The position numbers and the translations under genes were made by a program. The notes under the pieces are model-generated. The model did no database searches. It was not told where the DNA came from and saw nothing but the letters and a program-made list of their open reading frames with translations. Below are positions 24,715-35,225 of a stretch of DNA of 64,000 nucleotides, one piece after another (positions within the stretch are counted from its first letter, which is position 1; the number at the start of each line of letters is the position of its first letter). Source of the stretch: Conchocele bisecta (Eukaryota > Mollusca > Bivalvia > Lucinida > Thyasiridae); the NCBI GenBank assembly GCA_029237695.1, contig CM055274.1, positions 22,185,505 through 22,249,504 of the forward strand, written 5' to 3'.

Positions 24715-24877
24715 TAGTGAGCCGTCTCATCAGGGTCTGCACTTTTTGAAAGTTACTTTCATATTTTTGAGAAAAAAAAATACCCCCTTTTCATAAATGG
24801 ACTTTTCATAAATGGAAAACCATTTTGTGACAGTTGGATTGGTTGCATAGTTCTAGTTACTTAGGGGTGAAAGGGTT
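24715..24877. mobile_element. Partial MITE with GAAAGGGTTAA end
   Basis: Reverse-oriented relative of 12944-13161, with GAGCCGTCTCATCAGGGTCT and ACTTAGGGGTGAAAGGGTTA. Confidence 0.65.
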
Positions 24878-24887
24878 AAATAAATAC

Positions 24888-24986
24888 CTGTTGACATCAT
24901 GTTGTGTTTGTTGCCGGAGTTCTTTTTCCATTTGTCGTTCAACTTGTAGTTCGTCTATCTTAGCCTGCAAGTCTTGTGTCAACTTA
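24888..24986 (-). CDS. Host gene exon, coiled coil
   Basis: 99 nt exon with acceptor GTTACAG and donor ACAG/GTATTT. It encodes KLTQDLQAKIDELQVERQME and continuing helix. Phase matches both neighbours. The downstream intron starts with a MITE carrying the CACCCCTAAGTAA end, then the giant minisatellite. Confidence 0.85.
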
Positions 24987-25008
24987 CTGTAACAAGAACG
25001 CAATATTA

Positions 25009-25031
25009 GTAAGTAAGTAAGTAAGTAAGAA
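25009..25031. repeat. (AAGT)n microsatellite
   Basis: About five to six units of AAGT/GTAA just inside the intron upstream of the exon at 24888-24986. Confidence 0.85.
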
Positions 25032-25289
25032 AGTATCTACAAGTACATGTATATTTAACAAATAATATGGATACAAGTATTAACATATGAACATGTGTCA
25101 CAAGGTGACAATTGCATGAATATGGTGTTCATATATGTATGATGAAACTGTTCATGAGTATTAGATTAAGAGCCAAGCAGGTTGAGTACTTGTATGAACA
25201 TGTAATTGCTCGTGTACTTGGCAGTTTTAAAATAAACCGGTAGATCAGTCCATAATTTTGCTCCAGAACAGAAGCAGGTTGACCTGTAT

Positions 25290-25575
25290 AGTTCAATGTT
25301 AGGTTTTGGTAGTTATATATTGTTACATGTGGCTGTCACTGGGGAAATGGGCCTTACGGGATTTGTGACCAGTGTAGCCCCTGATCAAACAGGATATTCC
25401 TGTAGTCGGATATCTGTGTTATGTCAGAAGCATGATGTGTGTTTCATTGATGGAATGGCGAACAGTGCATATCCTGCTGAAAACAGGCCGATCTGGATCT
25501 ACACTGGCCGCCAAAACCCCAGATGCCCCATTTCTCCAGTCACAGCCATATACTATATACATATCTATACGGAGC
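25290..25575. repeat. Dispersed GATCAG-rich palindromic repeat
   Basis: Inverted halves: CTGTCACTGGGGAAATGGGC at the left, CCCATTTCTCCAGTCACAGC at the right; inner ATTGATGGAATGGCGAACAG. Member of the dispersed family noted at 9120. The 107-residue frame here is not a gene. Confidence 0.7.
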
Positions 25576-25697
25576 CCCGCAGGGACGGAGAATTCTTTTT
25601 TATTAATTTGTTAAATTGAGGGATTTAATTGTTATTTCGTGGGAACGAATTAATAAATAAAAAAAAGCATGTCCCTTGCGGGGCTCCGTAGATCTAT
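25564..25697. mobile_element. Small MITE with CTACGGAGCCCCGC ends
   Basis: Inverted GGAGCCCCGC(A)AGGGAC ends around an AT-rich centre holding AATTGTTATTTCGTGGGAAC; same family as 4421-4745. Confidence 0.8.
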
Positions 25698-26132
25698 GAG
25701 TGTCTATTATCACAAATAAAGCCATGTCCATATGCAACTCACCATAGCCATTTTGGTTAGGAGGCTTGCCACCAGTGTAGTCCCAGATCAGCATGCACAT
25801 TCGTGCAGTCTGAACAGGGCATACCCTATTCATTACCCAAAATACGTAGATCCAAAGACACCACCGCCCTAAATTAGTCTATATAATTGTGTGGATGAGG
25901 TAACCTTATTGAATGGGTCATTTGCTGGGTCCTAGGGCCGAGTCTTACACATGTGGCTGGTTACTTTTATAATGAGTCTCGTATCTAGGTATGTCCCTTT
26001 GCAAATCTATTTCTAAAGATCCGGTCCTATGCTGTATATCAGAGTTTATTTCTTACTTAATAGCGCACACATTGAGTTGTGCGAACAGAGCCGACCCAGA
26101 TCAGACTGCACAGATATCTGAGTCTATACTGA

Positions 26133-26272
26133 TAGTCCAGGTCAATTGTAGCATGACCCAAAACAAATTGCAACAAAAGGTTTCTCTTTTTATTTGGACT
26201 TATCAAACATTTATATAAAACATACTAAAAGTCTATAAAAATAACAAATGTACTTTTTATATTTTTTAAATA
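26133..26272 (+). repeat. Transposon 1 left terminal inverted repeat
   Basis: Pairs with 30343-30482; the right copy has a small insertion (AAATGGCAAAAC region) and several substitutions. Confidence 0.82.
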
Positions 26273-26558
26273 TAGCCTTTTTTTCAAAAGTTGGAAATCG
26301 TCAATTTTGATCATATTGCTTCTCTTACATAAACTATTCCACAAATCATGATAAATCCGAGAAAAACAATGATATGAAGATACATATTATTCATTCATAA
26401 CAAGTTCAGCACATATCTATTTTTTAGTTTCCAAAATCAACAATAAAGTAGATGTATAACATAGCATTACTCCACCCACTAAATTTACATGGGATGCCAT
26501 TATAGTGGCCTCGTATTTCTTTTTATTATTCATTAATTGATGTGATTTTACATTTATT

Positions 26559-29304
26559 GTGAGTAACCAGAAACTATTTACAGTAAATACATATAACCTT
26601 CCACTTTCCTGTGAAGATGGTACTACAAACACGAAAGATGCTCCCTTGACAGACATGAATGACCGAGAAACAGTAGAATATTGTATATCAGATCAACTAG
26701 AAGAAATCTGCCCACTAGGAGTCGGAGAACAAAATGTTGATTGCACAACTAGTACAGCGAGCATACTTGAGTACGCAGTAAATGAAGTCGTGGAGAAAAC
26801 TACTGCTGCGAAAACTATAGTAGTAGAAACACAATCAGATGATTCAGTAGTGGAAAATGTCACCACAAATCTAGAAACGTTTGCTGAAACTCAAATAAGT
26901 GACAACACTGTATAATGTGAACAATGTGTGACCGATATAGAGATGCCCGAACAGCAGGACAATGTAGGTGATGAGAGCCAAAGTGACTTGGATAGTATAG
27001 CATGTATTATCGACAGATTAGTTGATGGTGAAATTGAGTTGAAAGAAGCATGCAGCAATCCAATATTTGACAAGGTAAAACACAATCTAGCTGAAAGCAA
27101 GCAAAAACTTTATAAATCACGAACATTGAAACTATGGCTACAGTATCTCGAAAAGATTGCCAATCTTCGACAGTTTATCAAAGCAGAACGGATAGGCTAT
27201 TGGGATCTTCATTTGCACTCACTCTCAGAAATGCTTCCATAATTCGCAGCATCAGGACATTGCTTATATACCAAGTGTGTATTCTTGTACTTGCAAAACA
27301 TGGCTAAGTTAGCGACCATACATCCAAGCGTACATGCATTATTCCAAGCATGTTATCATGTGATAAGAAGGAGCGATAGGTACTGAGCCGGTTTGTCCAC
27401 TGATTTAGTGATAGAGCAAGTGTTAATGCGAAGTTTGCAAACATCCGGCGGACTAACACGAGGAAGGGGCATGACCGAGACTCAAAGAACAATTTGGCTA
27501 CTATCAATTCCGGCTTGTGCTGATGTAAATGAATCAATGGAGGAATTCAGTGGCACTTCATACATCTCCAGTGAACAGCATAAAGACTGTAGCCAGGCGA
27601 GGATAGCAAAGGACTCTGCTGACATGAACGACATCGCAACATTCCTTGAATCTAGGGACCCATTTGGAGATGATCCATCTTTGCACAGTATATCTACTGG
27701 GTTGAATGCTGCTGAAACAGTAAATGTAGACAGTGCAAGGCATGTCGGAGAAACTATTGTCAGATCAATGCAAGGCTGCTTTATCAATGAGTTTGTGTTT
27801 AAGAAGAAAGAGCAAACGATCACTCTCAATGATAGACATTGCTTGAAAATAGATGATGATATAGTGACAGTGGATTCCCAGTTACTATTCCAGCGACTTA
27901 TATCTGCTGTTGATGGGAAATCAAACGATGAATTAGCTGATGCATTTACATTCGAACTTGCTACACATCCCGCGTCACTGTTTGACGGTGATGGTAACAT
28001 GAGGGCAGTGAATAAACCACAGCTAGCTAATGCCATATGGAATGAGTTTGAACTTCAACCTGCAACAGCCGAAGGACTCTGTCAGTATGTGTTAGATGGT
28101 GGTAACTTGCTACATCTACTACCATGGCAACGGGGGTCCTCATACAAATAAATAATAGACATGTATGTGAAATATGTAAGTCAGAAATATAGCACCGAGG
28201 CGATTGTTGTGTTTGATGGTTACAACACAGATCCTTCAACGAAGGATTCAGTTCATCTGCGTCGAAATAGAGGCCAGGTTGGAAGAACAATCACATGTTC
28301 AAGTGACTTGCCGCTAGATATGAAAAAGGATGTATTTCTTGTAAATCCTGAAAACAAGCAAAAATTCATAAACTTGCTGAGGGAAAGCCTGTTAGCGACC
28401 GTACATGCAGCAGGCGATGCGGACGTGCTGATAGTTCAAACAGCAGTAGAGAACTCACGTAAAACAAGAACGGTAGTGGTTGCTGAAGACACCGACTTGT
28501 TAGTTCTGCTATGTTACCATGCATCCCTGAATGATAATCCTATATACTTTAACCCTGCACAACGGAAAGGTATGAAAACAACTGTAAAATTGTGGGACAT
28601 AAATCAAACAAAGTCTGAGCTCGGTGTCGATCTCTGTAAAGACTTGCTGTTTGTACATGCCATCTTAGGTTGCGACACAACCTCTCGTGTATTTGGATTG
28701 GGCAAAGGCGTGTCACTTAAGAAATACCGACATCATCAACAATTCCGCGAGTATGCAGCTGTTTTCAGGAATGATGCGTGTGTGAGCGCGCATGATGTTG
28801 TTCAAGCCGGCCTGTGAGAAAGCGCTGACGATGTTATATGGTGGATCCATAAATGAAACAATTAACACATTAAGACTGAACACGTTCATGCAGAAGATTG
28901 CAGGGCGTGCAACTTTCGTGAAACCCGAAAATCTACCGCCAACCTCAGCAGCTACACGCTATCATTCCCTTCGAGTGTACCATCAGGTTCAGGTATGGAA
29001 GGGGAATGATGTTTTACCGCCTGAGAATTGGGGATGGAAGGTTAAGGATGGACAGTTGGTAGCGGTACAAACTGACAAGGAACCTGCTCCGGAACATTTG
29101 ATCAAAGTAGTTAGATGCAAATGTAAATCTGACTGTCGAACGTCCCGTTGCACGTGCCGAAAACACGGAATAGCATGTTCGCAGATGTGTGCAGAATGTA
29201 AAGGCGACAGTTGTCTAAATGCGATGGCGATACACGGCTTAGGACTTGACGAAAACGAGAATCACTTAGATACATGTGATTCCGGTATCGATATTAGCCC
29301 ATAA
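26559..29304 (+). pseudogene. Transposon 1 protein: helical region, XPG/FEN-like nuclease, CXC cluster
   Basis: One ancestral frame (frame 3 of the window) runs from about 26559 to 28817, interrupted by TAA at 26913 and 27240, TGA near 27384 and TAA near 28149, then shifts frame near 28805 and ends at 29304. The first part is polar and low in similarity to anything I know. Then comes a helical region (about 27060-28150) related to that of transposon 2. The nuclease shows VVFDGYN (about 28206-28226), an acidic GDAD, AEDTDLLVL (about 28480-28505) and LGCDTTS (about 28664-28687), matching the order of acidic motifs in XPG/FEN-type PIN nucleases. The C-terminus has CKCKSDCRTSRCTCRKHGIA and more Cys, a CXC-type zinc cluster. 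No introns. The start is unknown because no ATG is obvious at the 5' end. Confidence 0.82.
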
Positions 29305-30342
29305 TTGGATGGATATGTCGAAAAAAACAATGGGCATGACTGTGTAGACATACCAAACGTGAACTGTCCGCTTGATCTTTTATATAATTGGCATACTGTG
29401 GTGGTTTTATTGAAATAGCTAGATGTTTGGTGTTGCGTTTGCATATATGCAGTGCTACATGCATACACATATATTCAGGACACGTGTCCAGTACACATAA
29501 GTATGATTGTGCGACACATGCTTACATGTAGTTACTACATGTAAGCACACAACCTTAACGACAATGAAGTTATGCAATAGAAAAAAGGTAAATCGGATGT
29601 GTCACATTGAAATGACTATACAAGCCATTGCCCTCAAGTACATGTATGTGTTATCATACATGAACACGTGGTTATGTGTCTAATATCTTTCTTGTGTGAA
29701 ATGCTATATTGTTTGTCATATACTACATTTGTTTATTAATATGAGTCAGCTCTAAATTAACAAGTCCATGTCAGACCATTATTATGCCACAGCATACGAA
29801 GTATGTCGAGGGGTATATAGTTATATCCTTTCCGCCTGGTCGTCCGTCCGTCCTCCGTCCGTAAGTCGAAAACATAACGCCAGGTGAAGGCTAATAATTT
29901 CCGTTTCCTTTCACGAAACTTGATACTTCACACATGCATTGCTCTGATGGTCCTCCTCTATCATGCTGTACCAAATCCACCATCGTCTGACCCAGGTTAG
30001 ACTCAATGTCAATGTCATAGACTTAGAAACTATTTGGTAGTCGGTAGAGGCGGCGGCCAGGGTATCCGTAAGCCCTAGCTCACTTGTTCTAGTTTGCATG
30101 TGTCAGGAAGACAGCATACTAGCTACCAGTATATATTTGTTTTGATTTCTTCAATACATTTCCATATAATGAATAATTTGTACCTGCTACATGTTTTGAT
30201 ATGCTTTGTAATACAATATATTCTGTAAACATGCCATAAAAAACACAAGTGAAAGGTCCAGATACAGTGCAGTGTCGTTTTTGTCGAAATCATATGTAAC
30301 AAAAAAGTAAAAAATGACATGTATATTGTAAATGCCAAAAAA
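29305..30342. other. Transposon 1 3' non-coding part
   Basis: About 1 kb between the last coding block and the right inverted repeat. It contains a small hairpin (GTGTGCTTACATGTAG, about 29510-29545) and no supported gene. Confidence 0.55.
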
Positions 30343-30482
30343 ATATAAAAGTACATTTTTTATTTTTGTAGACTTTTAGTATGTCATTCAGACATGTTTG
30401 TATAATACAAAAATGTAAAAAAAAGCTTTTGTTGCAATTTGTTTTGGGTTTTGCCATTTATGCTGCTAACTTGCCTGGACTA
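30343..30482 (-). repeat. Transposon 1 right terminal inverted repeat
   Basis: Ends CTTGCCTGGACTA on the plus strand, the complement of the left end. Confidence 0.82.
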
Positions 30483-30508
30483 TGATTGCAATAGCATTAA
30501 TACCAAGA

Positions 30509-30858
30509 TGCATGATCACGTGGTTACAACAACAACAACGTCGCCCACTCCAAAGTAAGTATTATATGATATTTATCTTAATATGCAACAGCATTTTATG
30601 AAATATGGCGCAGCAAACGCGTCTTCATGAGGTGCATTTAGTGGTCTAGGGAGTTTGGCACAGACTTATGTCATTTTTGCGAAGAATCGATTTCCGACAG
30701 AAGTTTGGGCGAAAATAAAGAGACCACCAAATGAAGCTTAACAAGACGCGTTTGATACGCCATATGTCATCAAAATCCGTTAAGTAATAAGGACACTATA
30801 AAAGAATAGGTACTTTGAATCGGTACTTGTTGTTGTTGTTAGTACCACGTGATCATAC
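30509..30858. mobile_element. 350 bp palindromic MITE
   Basis: Ends TGATCACGTGGTTACAACAA and complement (about 30835-30858), inner arms AACGCGTCTTCATGAGGTGC/ AAGACGCGTT and TTTAGTGGTCT/AGACCACCAAA. Starts 27 bp after transposon 1. Confidence 0.82.
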
Positions 30859-31106
30859 ACCATGAATACGTGTGAAAATGTGAATCTGGCAAATAATGTA
30901 GTCCCAGATCAGATTGCGTAGATATGCAGCATGATCTGGATCAACACTAGTCGAAATCGCTATAATTGCTGCAAATCATGCTACATTCGCACTTTTTACA
31001 AGGCACTAAACTACACAATTTGGACCGGATTTCTATAAATAAATTCAACGGGAGATAATTAGCTACGAAGCCACATAATAGTGACTATGAGCAGAAAGTG
31101 ACAAAC

Positions 31107-31205
31107 CTGACAGATTTCGCACTGCTCATCTCCTTCTGGGCAACTTCCATGGTCTCCTTAGTAACGGTCAGTTCCCGCTCTATATTTTTCTTTTCCTTCT
31201 GGGAC
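31107..31205 (-). CDS. Host gene exon, coiled coil
   Basis: 99 nt exon with acceptor CCAACAG and donor TCAG/GTTTGT. It encodes 33 residues (SQKEKKNIERELTVTKETME onward), again a charged helix, phase one-in two-out. Length equals the exon at 24888-24986, suggesting a repeated coiled-coil exon size. Confidence 0.85.
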
Positions 31206-31317
31206 CTGTTGGGCAGAAATTGGACTCAATTACCGTAATAACTCTAAATACTCGGACACAATTTATTCTAGAAATCAGTTTTTTTTATACCGGTAATATT
31301 AAATTTATCAAAATTTA

Positions 31318-31712
31318 AAAATGAGTCTTCTTTTTATTTCGTGAAAATTTGTCAAATATTGATTTTATTACGAACATTTTATTTGTCTATGGGCATTTAA
31401 CAGGGGAGAAAAGGAGATGTAGGAGCTGTGGGAGGATTCAGAAAACGAACAAAATTGGAAATTGACTCTGGAACCTAGCTAGATAGCTTGGAAATGATCC
31501 AACTAAGAAAACAAAAGTTAAATTTTTAAAATCTGTCAAGTATTTCTGAAATTAAACGAAAATCCCCATTTTAAATCCCATTGAAGATGTCTATGCACAT
31601 CTTCACTCACTCTGTGAAGATGTATATGGGGATTTAACATGGGGAAATTATTTTTTCGCAATAAAATCAATATTTGACCAAATTTCACGAAATAAAAAGA
31701 ATGCTCATTTTT
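31318..31712. mobile_element. 395 bp TIR repeat element
   Basis: Ends TGAGTCTTCTTTTTATTTCG and its complement near 31690-31712; contains the GAAGATGT hairpin (31595-31650) and TCCAACTAAGAAAACAAAAG. The same family as the composite element at 1-2556, which has it in the other orientation. Confidence 0.85.
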
Positions 31713-31912
31713 TAAATATTGTTTTTGAATTGTTTATACAGGCGTAACATTTGGGCAGCTTTCATGAAACACAGAAATGGCATTCAAGTACATGTACCGT
31801 AAAAACTCTAAATACTGAACTCGGATACAAGTTATAGGTCATTTATCTCAGGTGATAATGTATGTAGGATTATTACGGTATTCGAAATTTCCCTAGAATG
31901 TTTGAGGCTATA

Positions 31913-32012
31913 CAGTGGGGTCAGCGTGTAAGTGTACACATGAACGAACACGACATGTTGGTTCCAACCTGTCGTGTTCGTTCGTGTGTGCACTTACACG
32001 CTGACCCCACTG
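31913..32012. mobile_element. 100 bp palindromic MITE, copy 4
   Basis: Near-perfect palindrome, TA flanks. Confidence 0.92.
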
Positions 32013-32143
32013 TATGAAAATAAGGCTAAAAATATATACAGTGGTCCCTCTCTAAACTGGAGTGCGAAATTTTCGCTGTTTGCCAAAATGGTGATCGACA
32101 GGTGAATCCAATCCTTGTGGACACACAGAAAACCATTTGTATG

Positions 32144-32365
32144 GTTAACCATTTCACCCCTAAGTAACTGACATGGACTATTTCATGTTAAGTTTGAGAC
32201 TGTTCTATTATGTATACAAAGGGATAATGTTTTGAATATATAAAAAAATATCCACAAATGGTGCAGATCCTGATGAGACGGCTCATTACGAGCCGGCTCA
32301 TTTGGATCTACGTACACTGTTTACAAATCTTAGGACAGTGTTTTCTAGTATTGAAAGTGTTAAAG
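32144..32365. mobile_element. MITE with TTAACC(A)TTTCACCCC end
   Basis: Same family as 12944-13161: CACCCCTAAGTAACTGACAT start, GAGACGGCTC...GAGCCGGCTC centre, GAAAGTGTTAA end. Confidence 0.75.
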
Positions 32366-32549
32366 TTGATACCCTTACTTCTATGATGATTTCTGGGCTC
32401 TAAGGGAAGGAACTTTCTCCTTTCTTAGCCCAAAATCTTGCAGTAATTCTTCGGTTACTTGGATTGGTTCATTCTTGCATAGTGTGTAGAGCATATTTAG
32501 GGTACCGGTTTGTGGTTCAAATGTCACAGTCGTTAAGATATCCGTATAT

Positions 32550-32578
32550 ATTATACATATATATATATATATATATCA
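32550..32578. repeat. (AT)n microsatellite
   Basis: About ten AT units at 32553-32575. Confidence 0.85.
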
Positions 32579-32589
32579 TGGTTAAAACT

Positions 32590-33285
32590 GGTACAATGTA
32601 TATAATATCATGGTTCCAGCACTGGTCCGGCTTTGACTTAAAGTCATTTGTGTCTTTAGCATTCACAACATATTCAGGGAGTGAATTTCAATCGTTGATT
32701 ATTCTTTGAGAGAATTGATGTAACCGGAATGATGCTGTACAGCGTGGTTTAGCCAGCTTATATCCATGCCCATGGGTCATAGAACGACATAATGTAAAAA
32801 GTATTTCTGAAGGAATGTCTTCTAAACCAAAAAAAATGTCGGAAGCTTGAGTTGTTTCAATCTGTCTTCATAATCGAGGTCCTTCAGTTGAGGTACAATT
32901 TTGGTTGCCCGTTTCTGAACTTTTTCGACAGTAATTATGTCTTTTCGCAAGAAAGGATACCAGATTGTATTTCCGTATTCAACATGTGGTCGGACCATGG
33001 CTTTATAATGCATAATAAATGAGTCCTTTTCAATATAGTCAAAGGATCGAACAATCAATGAAAGTATGCTGTTAGCTGTATTAACCTTGGATGCAATATG
33101 GCTACTGAAATAACCAAATCTTTCAGTTACAGCTTCTAAATTAGAAGTTCATCGAGTACATATGTTCTCGGTTCTGGCGACCATAGAGAATAGCTTTGCA
33201 TTTCGATATGATCCATTGCCATGTATTCCTGGTGATCGTGTCTGTTCAGGATTGCAAAGCACATGATTGACTTGGACTTCTCATA
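32590..33285 (-). pseudogene. LINE reverse transcriptase C-terminal fragment
   Basis: The minus strand encodes the end of a non-LTR retrotransposon reverse transcriptase. Recognisable pieces are KAIHYGR-like residues near 33200, SSHIASKVNTANSIL (about 33060-33110), VRPHVEYGNTIWYPFLRKDI and VEKVQKRATKIVPQLKDLDY (32822-33058), then after a frame change SFRLHQFSQRIIND followed by TGA and NSLPEYVVNAKDTNDF (32630-32730). The catalytic palm is absent, so this is a 5'-truncated, decayed copy lying in the host intron in the host gene's own orientation. Confidence 0.85.
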
Positions 33286-33578
33286 CAGTGGAATATCCCA
33301 GGGTGTGCCATTTAGAAAGGTTTCACGGTATATACCGGTATATAAAATAACTGCCTGTAACTTGAGAAATGGAGCTTATGGGTTTTGTAGCCGCACAGTC
33401 TGATCAGGATCTGCACTGTTCACAATTCCATCAATGAAACACCCGTCATGCTTCCAACCAGCCATATCGCTCGTTATCAATCTACATGCGCATGCTATTT
33501 AATCCGGGACTACACTGGTCACAAGTCCCATAAGCCCCATTTCTCCAGTTACAGCCATATGTACATGTATGTCCATAC

Positions 33579-33689
33579 CGAGACTTGACATCCTCTGCCG
33601 TCATTCTCTGACTTCTCTCTGTCTCCAGGTGTTTCTTTATGTCTTTCAGTTCTTCGTCGATCTTCCGTTTATCCTTCTCGGTACTTTCT
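33579..33689 (-). CDS. Host gene exon, coiled coil
   Basis: 111 nt exon, acceptor CTTACAG and donor TCG/GTATGG. It encodes ESTEKDKRKIDEELKDIKKH and further charged helix, with phase matching the exons on either side. A palindromic repeat (33719-33855) begins about 30 bp upstream of the acceptor. Confidence 0.85.
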
Positions 33690-33718
33690 CTGTAAGCCGG
33701 TACACACACAAACAATAC

Positions 33719-33855
33719 CAGGCTAGTGTCTTTTGATATCAAGTTTATCAGGCAAGGCTAGGAAACGCGTAGAAATTTCGAGGCTCGCCGAGGAATTCCT
33801 ACTGTTTGCAAGTCGAGCCTGATAAACTTGATATCAAAAGACAGTAGCCTGGTAT
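33719..33855. repeat. Palindromic repeat (TTTGATATCAAGTTTATCAG), copy 1
   Basis: Arms ACCAGGCTAGTGTCTTTTGA and its complement around GAGGCTCGCCGAGGAATTCC. Second copy at 37485-37605. Confidence 0.82.
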
Positions 33856-33992
33856 TCTATTTATCAGGTAACGTGTTATGCTAAAAAAAATACCACATAT
33901 GACGTTGTTATCTGTGGATAGTAAGTTGACTTGTTTACGTTGCGTCATTACACTGACGTCATTCCGTAACATCATGTGACGTCATCCAACCA

Positions 33993-34165
33993 ATGGTTGT
34001 AATCCGGATGTTTGTATCAGGCCAATCAATGCCTGATACAACAATAATTTATCAGTCAGTACGTATTCGGTCAATACAGGGCAGGTTACGCGATACAACA
34101 CTATGTTATCAGTCGGTACGTATTCGGTCAATACAGGGCAGGTTACCTGACAAACGCAATTACAG
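33993..34165. repeat. Direct repeat of CGTATTCGGTCAATACAGGG
   Basis: Two units (about 34050 and 34105) of ATCAGTC(A/G)GTACGTATTCGG plus a small inverted TATCAGGC-CAATCAATGCCTGATA at 34013. Confidence 0.8.
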
Positions 34166-34192
34166 ATACATGTCCAACATGTTTATCAGCTA

Positions 34193-34295
34193 CAGTGGGG
34201 TCAGCGTGTAAGTGCACACACGAACGAACACGACAGGTTGGTTATTCCAACCTGTCGTGTTCGTTCGTGTGTGCACTTACACGCTGACCCCACTG
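34193..34295. mobile_element. 100 bp palindromic MITE, copy 5
   Basis: Perfect-looking palindrome with TA flanks and a short TTATT centre. Confidence 0.93.
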
Positions 34296-34412
34296 TAATG
34301 AGCATTGTATTGACCGAATACCATGGGACCATAACATGTATGAAGTGAATGGTAAACATCTACTATGACCATCAAGGAATTAACCCAAATTGTGTCATGC
34401 CATGGCTACCTT

Positions 34413-34712
34413 ATCGAAGCGTCCTGGTGCCAATGCTAAACTATTTTATCTCCTAATTAGGACTTAATATCTCCTAATTAGGACGTAATATCTCCTAATT
34501 AGGACTTACTATCTGTGCCAATGCTAAACAAATGTTTTATCTCTTAATTAGGAGACATTTAATCCTAATTAGGAGAGAATAAGTCCTAATTAGGAGATAC
34601 TAATTACTATCTCCTAATTAGGACCTATTATCTCCTAAGAGACAGTATCTACTAATTAGGACTTAGTAGATACATATATTTTAGCATTGGCACCAGGACG
34701 CTTCCATACTAC
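34413..34712. mobile_element. CCTAATTAGG palindromic repeat element, copy 2
   Basis: Ends GAAGCGTCCTGGTGCCAATG and its complement at 34690-34710 enclose many copies of TCTCCTAATTAGGACTTA. A MITE whose interior has expanded as a self-complementary simple repeat. Confidence 0.85.
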
Positions 34713-34861
34713 ATACCTAGGCATTACATCATGACACAATTTCTCTATCCTGCTGGAGACAATGTTTTATAACATAATGATACCAGATAAGGAGTCTAAA
34801 AAGGACTCTATTGTAAATAGAGCGATTATATGGGTCGCATAAACACTGATCGAATATGTTA

Positions 34862-35225
34862 TATTCACTAATAATTCCAGCACAAAAATATTTACACAAT
34901 TCCCTAACATTTGATTGGTCCGTTGGAAGTCTCCGTCCAAAATTTATATTACAGTAAACTCCATGCCGAACTACTTTCCGTAACCGTCAGGCGCAGTTAA
35001 AATAATTCTTAAGAAAACGGAAAATAAACACATTTTCTTGATGAATGTATTTCAAATGCTGGAATTATAAGGAATGAATGGCCTTTTTGTGGAATTTATC
35101 GGGGATATAAACTTGGAAAAGTTGCGGAATACTGGACGAGGCCTTCCGGCCTTCGTCCAGTATTCCCGCGACTTTTCAAGTTTATACCCCGATAAATTCC
35201 ACAAAAATGCCATTCATTCCTATAA
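34862..35225. mobile_element. Palindrome-bearing repeat, copy 1
   Basis: Contains CCCTAACATTTGATTGG, AAAATAATTCTTAAGAAAAC and a terminal palindrome GGAATGAATGGCCTTTTTGT. An inverted copy is at 37005-37372. Confidence 0.8.

Larger units (their letters stand above)
26133..30482 (+). mobile_element. DNA transposon 1 (Academ-like, XPG/CXC type)
   Basis: Terminal inverted repeats of about 140 bp: 26133-26272 and 30343-30482 share TAGTCCAGG ends, CCCAAAACAAATTGCAACAA and ACATACTAAAAGTCTA. The trinucleotide TGA lies directly outside both ends (26130-26132, 30483-30485), a candidate 3 bp target duplication. The 4.35 kb interior holds one decayed plus-strand gene. XPG-like nuclease, short target duplication and a cysteine cluster fit what is known of Academ-type elements; the assignment is an inference. 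Confidence 0.8.

Noticed and set aside
27482..28036. 184-residue minus-strand frame
   Set aside because: Antisense of the transposon 1 gene, rich in Ser/Cys as expected for a shadow frame.
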